A stretch of 64,000 nt of DNA from Nocardia flavorosea NBRC 108225 (GTDB lineage: Bacteria > Actinomycetota > Actinomycetes > Mycobacteriales > Mycobacteriaceae), in the NCBI RefSeq assembly GCF_001613385.1, contig NZ_BDCG01000014.1:97173-161172 (forward strand), read 5' to 3'. The notes under the pieces are model-generated. The model saw nothing but the letters and a program-made list of their open reading frames with translations, was not told the origin of the DNA and ran no database searches. The position numbers were made by a program, and so were the translations under genes. This document shows, one piece after another, positions 59,061 to 64,000 of this stretch; position 1 is the stretch's first letter; the number at the start of each line of letters is the position of its first letter.

Positions 59061-61235
59061 CTATGCTGGCGCCGCAGCCACAGCTGCGGTGGTTTGGTCT
59101 ATAGGCAAGGCGGTATCCGGCGTTTCCCGCGCCGACACCTGCACCTCTATGCCGACCGGGTGGAAGAAACCGGCAAAGGCACCGAAGTCGCCTGCTTTAT
59201 CCGTCATTTCGCCGACAAAGGGACGGAGTTCGCCGTCGACGACAACCTCCAACGTGGCGCTGGTATCGGTTTCGAACGCCACCAGTATCGCCGAGCGTCC
59301 ATCCCAAGCAGCCACGTCGCCGGTCATCACCTGGTGCGGGTCGATACGAGACCCACTCGCCTCCTCACGATTCCATTTGACAACGGTCCGCGCGTACGCC
59401 GCCCGAGCATCGGTACCCGCCGCATTGTCGAAGGCAGCATCCAAGGCTTGCGCGACCACGACCGCAACTTCCTGCGTGCGCCCATCCGGGAATGTGTACA
59501 CAATCGCTTCCTGAGGACCGGGCTCCTTCCGGGCAGAAACAAGGGTAACCTCGGAAGGACCGGCCGGGCGTGCAACTACCGAGCGGGCAGGAGCGGAGGC
59601 GGTACTCTGCTGCGGCGTGGATGCTGCCGGCGTTTGCGTCGTCGGGGAAAGCGTCGTAGGCGTTGTGGCGGCCGTCTGGTCCTCCTTAGGCCTTCCGGTC
59701 TCGCTCCGGCGATTCACCGGTTCGCCGGCATCGGGTGTGCGGCCAGGCTGCTGATTGGCGTTCATCAGAGCATTTATCGCCGCGGGGAGCGCCATGGATT
59801 CGAGCCCGGAACCTGGGGTTCCCGCCACTGCCGGTACCTGGCTACCGGCCTGTAGCGCATCGGACTGAGCTCCCGTGCGGTCGGCGGACCTCTGTCCGAG
59901 CGAACCGGATTCTTCGGCAGTTCGGCCGGTAGTGGTTGTCGCGTCCAGGGCCGGTCCACCGAGGTCCCATGCGGCCGGCGGGGTCAACTGTGCGAGATCC
60001 TCGAGTTGGCTCGACTCATTCGCGTATTCGCGGTCCAGCAAGTTCTCGGTCCCCGTATCGGTCTGGCGGTTCTGTTCCTCTTCGGACTCCTCCGGAACCT
60101 CCGCCGCCAGCGCCTCGAACTCACCGGCGAACATCCTCATATTCTCCTCTGATGTAACGACTGATGATTCGATCAGAGTGAACACATAGTTGTCCTCGGT
60201 GGGCTCCGCGGCATTGATCAGGGCCAGGTCTTCCAGGATGAAGCTCCCGGATTCCATGCACCGTGTCTGATACTCGACGATCAGGTCGACATTCGCCGGG
60301 TGGAAGGTGGCGAATGTGCCGAGTGCCTCGACCGAAGCACCTACCATGTCCTGGCAGGCCAATGCGAGTTCTTGCGTGGATTCGTCTATCTCGGGAATCA
60401 ATTCCGCGTTCGCGGACATCTCCTCCCATTTCGACCGCATGGCCGCCACCCGCTGCGCGTAGTTGTTGATATTGGCCATTTCTTCCCCGGAGATATCCGA
60501 AACGGGAGGATCCGGAGGGAGCAGAGTCCGTACCCTCGTGCGGTCGCCACACGCTTCCCAGTTCCCGATGAGCAGCACCGGTATCACATCTTCGTACTGC
60601 TGCTGAACCGGCGGAGAGAAGACCAATCCCTCGGGCATGCCCTGCGGATCGGGCATGTAGATGGTGGGCATCTCCTCCGGTGATCGCTCCTGTGCGATCG
60701 GAATCACCGGTATCTGTGCCAGCGCATACTGCTCGTCTCCGGAGACCTGCGTCGGATCCGGCGTCATCGCTCGCCCGGAAGCATACGAGAACCACGTCGA
60801 CCCGAAAGTGAGTCCACCGTGGAGATAGGTCTTCCATGCTTGCTGATGCGCGCCACCGACAGCTACTGGAATCGTATGTCGTAAGAGCCCGTTCTGGCTT
60901 TGGGCAATCTTCGGAAGTAGTTTCGCCGCACCGGATCCGGCGTTGGCGGCAGCTGTCCTGCCGATCTCGTCCGCGAGCTGGACTGCTTTGCCGCTCCGCA
61001 GCGCCCCTTTGATACCGATGCCGCCCATGCCGCCCATGGCGCCGCCGGCCGCACCCATGGCCATGCCGGTGAGGATCTCTTCGGTGGTCTTACCGGAGCC
61101 CCAAGCAACGGCGCCGCCGACAGCTCCCCCGAGAATCGCCCCGCCGGCGGGGCCCAGCAACGCCGTACCGACCAAGCCGGCACCGGCAACGATCAGGTCG
61201 CCGCCGATACCCCCGAGAAAGTCACTGAACCCCAT
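59061..61235 (-). CDS. first esp-operon gene: glycine-zipper protein with shared C-terminal module
   Basis: The 724-residue protein begins with a long Gly/Ala zipper (residues 5-85, LVGTALLGPAGGAILGGAVGGAVAWG) like membrane-inserting toxins or EspA-type substrates. A helical middle at 230-370 has three Cys, acidic and Thr/Pro linkers follow, and the common module sits at about 578-697. A GTG (61238) is adjacent, but ATG 61235 has better spacing to AGGTGA. It ends 10 bp before the next gene, which shares the plan. It is the head of the esp unit running to about 50951. Confidence 0.7.
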   Translation of the reverse strand: MGFSDFLGGIGGDLIVAGAGLVGTALLGPAGGAILGGAVGGAVAWGSGKTTEEILTGMAMGAAGGAMGGMGGIGIKGALRSGKAVQLADEIGRTAAANAGSGAAKLLPKIAQSQNGLLRHTIPVAVGGAHQQAWKTYLHGGLTFGSTWFSYASGRAMTPDPTQVSGDEQYALAQIPVIPIAQERSPEEMPTIYMPDPQGMPEGLVFSPPVQQQYEDVIPVLLIGNWEACGDRTRVRTLLPPDPPVSDISGEEMANINNYAQRVAAMRSKWEEMSANAELIPEIDESTQELALACQDMVGASVEALGTFATFHPANVDLIVEYQTRCMESGSFILEDLALINAAEPTEDNYVFTLIESSVVTSEENMRMFAGEFEALAAEVPEESEEEQNRQTDTGTENLLDREYANESSQLEDLAQLTPPAAWDLGGPALDATTTTGRTAEESGSLGQRSADRTGAQSDALQAGSQVPAVAGTPGSGLESMALPAAINALMNANQQPGRTPDAGEPVNRRSETGRPKEDQTAATTPTTLSPTTQTPAASTPQQSTASAPARSVVARPAGPSEVTLVSARKEPGPQEAIVYTFPDGRTQEVAVVVAQALDAAFDNAAGTDARAAYARTVVKWNREEASGSRIDPHQVMTGDVAAWDGRSAILVAFETDTSATLEVVVDGELRPFVGEMTDKAGDFGAFAGFFHPVGIEVQVSARETPDTALPIDQTTAAVAAAPA

Positions 61236-61519
61236 CACTCACCTGCCCAGCGGAACATAGATGTCAGCGCACACTGTCCACCTGTCATTGTCGGCATGGG
61301 GCAGCAAGCAGGCGCGCCACCTCCATGAGTTGTCGCCGACTGCTGCCTACCATGTATGAGCAGTTTCTTGCGTAGGACCCATTGTCGAGGATTCCCAGCA
61401 AAGGGAAGTGCTGTCCGTTGTCGCCGGGTCAAGATATTGTTCTCGACTCGGCAGTCATATCGCCCCGGCTAGCTCGCGGCTCCCGGGCGTCGGTCACGGA
61501 AAGCAGGAGGAAGTACCGT
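61236..61519. promoter_or_regulatory. divergent promoter region of the esp unit and the VirB6-like gene
   Basis: This 284-bp stretch has no credible gene. It contains the ESX-type palindrome at 61392-61407 and a strong CAGGAGG (61504-61510) before the plus-strand gene. Confidence 0.5.
61392..61407. promoter_or_regulatory. TTCCCA-N4-TGGGAA-type palindrome in the divergent region
   Basis: TTCCCA GCAA AGGGAA has one mismatch to the consensus. It lies 156 bp before the esp unit and 112 bp before the VirB6-like gene. Confidence 0.55.
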
Positions 61520-63898
61520 ATGCGCCTCCGCCGCCCGATCAGCACCCGCTCACGATCGTCGAGCGATCTCCGCACGGAGAGTGGGCAGTCGGCGAATACG
61601 CCGTCATCGGTTTCGACAACTGCATCACCGCCCGCATACTCGCCGAACCCGGAGACCTCCGGATGGGATCCCCTTCGCTGGTACCCGGATACGCTCATGC
61701 GACGGCTTCGATGCTGGCTGAACGATCATCCCTGGAAGCGGCGAGCATTGTGGCTGCTCGGCATCATGTTCGGATTCGTGGTGTTTCCGGGAATCATCGG
61801 CGTGGTCGCCGGGGCGCAGACCAGCAGCGGCGTATCGCAGATCGACGGCCTCAGCTGGATGAATGTCCGGGACTCGAACGGGGTTCCGTTGGCCAGTTAT
61901 CAGTTCGTCACAGATCCAGGGAGCCTGTTCAACCCTGGCAATACCGTACTCTGGGCGATACTCGGGATTCTGTTCGTGGGCTACATGGCGATCGTCACTT
62001 CCGCGATCTGGGCTGTGACTTTCACATTCAGTTTCACCTGGCTGGACATGTTCGCCGCAGCCCTCACGGGCACCGCCCAAACACTCGCCCGTCAGATAGC
62101 CACGCCGATAGTATTGATCACTGCGGCCACCATCGGTGCGTTCTTCGTGGCCTGGTTCACCGTTCGTGGGTTCCATGTCAAAGCGACGATGCAGGTCGTG
62201 ACCATGATCGGCGTAGCGATTCTGGGCCCCCTGTTGTTGGCCAATCCGCTGGAGGATGTCCTGTCCTCTGACGGGCTGCTGACCCAGGGCCGGGACGTCG
62301 GCCTGTCAGTGGCGGCAGGGCTCAACGGAAACGGTAATCCGAACCCCGAACAGCTCGTGACGATCATGCAGCACGACCTGGCGGACAACTTTGCCCGTAA
62401 ACCCGTGCAGGTCTGGAACTTCGGTCACATCATCGATCGCACCGGTTGTGAGTCCGCATGGACTGCAGGTGTTATGGCCGGAGATCCGGACGACATCAGG
62501 TCGGCAGTCGAAGGGTGCGACAGCGCCGCTCACTCCAGAGCAGAGAATCCAACCTTCGGCCAGATCGGGACGGGACTGATACTGCTGGTCTGCGCCACCC
62601 TGCTGATGCTCTTCGCTGTGTACCTCGGTTTGAAGGTCACCAAAGCGGCACTCGATGCCATCTACCACGGGTTCATGGCAATCTTCGGGTTCGCCGCCGG
62701 AGGTTTCGTCTACGGCCCCACGCAGACGTTCCTGGTCCGCAATATCGTCGATACGTTCCTCGCGGCCGCCAGAATGGCTGCCTTCACCGTATTTCTGGGC
62801 GTCTACGTCCTTTTCATGGGCGACCTGTTCCAGCAGGCCGGTGATCAGGTGATGTCGGTGATCGTCATCGCCTGTGCGGTGGAACTCGTCGCCATACTCC
62901 AGTTGCGCCGACTCAGTGGCAGCTTGGACAGGGGGAACAATTGGGTTGCCAACCGCTTCGCTCTGGCAATTCAGGGCGGCGGAGGCGGGTCCGGTGGCAG
63001 CGGTGGTGGGTCGGCTCTGGGCATGGGGGGCGCCCAGCTTCCCGGCGGTGGAGGTGGCGGTATGGGCGGTCTCGCAGCTCTTGCTGCACTGAATACGGTC
63101 AACTCCTCCCCGCTTGTGGCATGGTTGGCTCTGCGGACACCCAACCCGCTCAACCCGCTCGCCCGGAGGAAGAAGATCTCCGATCTGGCGAACTACCACA
63201 CCGCCGATTCTCGGATGGAGATGTACGAATGGAGCCAGCTGGGCCGCAACAACTGGCGGAACAAAGCCATCGTCCGTGCCGCGCCACACGGCGGGGTCAC
63301 CAACGCCATCGGCCTGGCCAACGCACTGGACGGACTGGGCGACAGCCGGGTTCCGGACGCCAACAGGGCGCCGATCCTGCTCAGTCTCGGAGCCAATGAC
63401 GTCGCGGTTCACCAAGCTGAGCGTGCGGTCGCGGTCCAGGCCGCGAGTATGTCCAAGAATCCGTTCGGTTTCGCGCCACTGCAGAAGGCTGTGGCCGCCG
63501 CCCGCGCAGTCGAAAATCATCTCGAGGGCCAGACTCCGGAAGCACGCGCCGCGTTCGCCGCTCAGGCCGAAATCGCGGCCACAAACTTCCTCCGGCACAC
63601 CAACCGGCCGGCTCCGGGGGCCGAAATCAATCAGCGTTTCGTGAACCGCGTGCGGCAGAATTGGGATTCCGACCTGGCGCTCCGAAATGCAATCTCGCCG
63701 CGCCAGTGGAACCAGATCGACCGCAATACCCGTTTCGCAATCGGTCACGAGGTCGCCGAAGCACAACTCGCCGCCGCGGAGCGATACCGTATCAACCCCA
63801 CTGCGGCGAACCGTGCGGAATTGATGCGGTGGACCAATCGGATCGCCAGCCTCGACCACATGGACCCGAACATGGGGCTTGACCCTTGGGATCCGTAA
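61520..63898 (+). CDS. polytopic VirB6/TrbL-like membrane protein
   Basis: The 792-residue protein has a basic Ser/Thr-rich first 65 residues. Eight or so transmembrane helices lie between about 75 and 515 (LWLLGIMFGFVVFPGIIGVVA, TVLWAILGILFVGYMAIV, TGLILLVCATLLMLFAVYLG). A large extracytoplasmic loop carries two Cys, and a Gly-rich hinge leads to a helical cytoplasmic tail of about 240 residues. The pattern is that of VirB6/TrbL-like conjugation or secretion channels seen in actinobacterial elements. ATG 61520 has CAGGAGG nine bases upstream. In the first 150 bp another frame has more typical codon use, so the N-terminus is not certain. Confidence 0.68.
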   Translation: MRLRRPISTRSRSSSDLRTESGQSANTPSSVSTTASPPAYSPNPETSGWDPLRWYPDTLMRRLRCWLNDHPWKRRALWLLGIMFGFVVFPGIIGVVAGAQTSSGVSQIDGLSWMNVRDSNGVPLASYQFVTDPGSLFNPGNTVLWAILGILFVGYMAIVTSAIWAVTFTFSFTWLDMFAAALTGTAQTLARQIATPIVLITAATIGAFFVAWFTVRGFHVKATMQVVTMIGVAILGPLLLANPLEDVLSSDGLLTQGRDVGLSVAAGLNGNGNPNPEQLVTIMQHDLADNFARKPVQVWNFGHIIDRTGCESAWTAGVMAGDPDDIRSAVEGCDSAAHSRAENPTFGQIGTGLILLVCATLLMLFAVYLGLKVTKAALDAIYHGFMAIFGFAAGGFVYGPTQTFLVRNIVDTFLAAARMAAFTVFLGVYVLFMGDLFQQAGDQVMSVIVIACAVELVAILQLRRLSGSLDRGNNWVANRFALAIQGGGGGSGGSGGGSALGMGGAQLPGGGGGGMGGLAALAALNTVNSSPLVAWLALRTPNPLNPLARRKKISDLANYHTADSRMEMYEWSQLGRNNWRNKAIVRAAPHGGVTNAIGLANALDGLGDSRVPDANRAPILLSLGANDVAVHQAERAVAVQAASMSKNPFGFAPLQKAVAAARAVENHLEGQTPEARAAFAAQAEIAATNFLRHTNRPAPGAEINQRFVNRVRQNWDSDLALRNAISPRQWNQIDRNTRFAIGHEVAEAQLAAAERYRINPTAANRAELMRWTNRIASLDHMDPNMGLDPWDP

Positions 63899-64000
63899 AA
63901 TAACATCAAACCTGAGGCCGCACACCTGGCCCCTCTATTCATCTGGGGTTGTGCTCTCGCTTTGCGGCCGAAGGGTGATTTTCCCCGGTCTCCGGCGTAT
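63899..64000. other. right-edge noncoding stretch
   Basis: About 100 bp after the VirB6-like gene; no recognisable gene start or terminator before the window ends. Confidence 0.3.

Overview
The window is high-GC actinobacterial DNA from a mycolic-acid lineage, most likely Nocardia or a close relative. The grounds are a WhiB3-type regulator, a PknG kinase, a 180-kDa-type NAD glutamate dehydrogenase and a complete mycobacterial-style ESX (type VII) secretion locus with PE, PPE, EsxA/EsxB, EspG, EspI, EspB and EspK-like genes. No tRNA, rRNA, CRISPR array or transposase was seen.

Positions 1-9.7 kb are metabolic and repair genes: an FKBP lipoprotein, phosphoketolase, the Hen1-Pnkp RNA repair pair (both carrying unusual low-complexity insertions), a small secreted protein and a DHFR/RibD-like reductase. 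Positions 9.9-22.2 kb carry regulators and signalling: a MerR regulator, WhiB3, a DUF1707 protein, PknG without its usual glnX/glnH neighbours, an asparagine permease, an SPFH/zinc-ribbon protein and the large GDH, which has a 28-bp palindrome upstream.

Positions 22.3-63.9 kb form the ESX region, almost all on the minus strand. The core reads eccA-eccB-eccC-PE-PPE-esxB-esxA-espG-espI-eccD-mycP-eccE, followed by an EspR-like XRE gene and two membrane accessory genes. Upstream in transcription lies the secretion-associated arm: two large glycine-zipper proteins, EspB, EspL (YbaB-like), an unknown, an EspH/EspD-like protein, a small helical protein, three EspK-like paralogues, a large acidic lectin-like protein, an oppositely oriented acidic protein and an NlpC/P60 peptidase without signal peptide. 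A VirB6/TrbL-like polytopic membrane protein diverges at the right end. This is closest to ESX-1 in gene content, but EccC is a single chain and the substrate arm is expanded.

The two least expected observations are these. First, a 16-bp palindrome, TTCCCA-N4-TGGGAA, recurs at eight intergenic sites. Five sit at heads of ESX transcription units and the others lie upstream of pknG, whiB3 and a small secreted protein, which suggests a shared regulon. Second, an uncharacterised C-terminal module of about 120 residues is shared by three otherwise different ESX-locus proteins, alongside a recurring methionine-rich hydrophobic segment in six locus proteins.

All family names come from reading the translated sequence and remembered family features; no database search was run.
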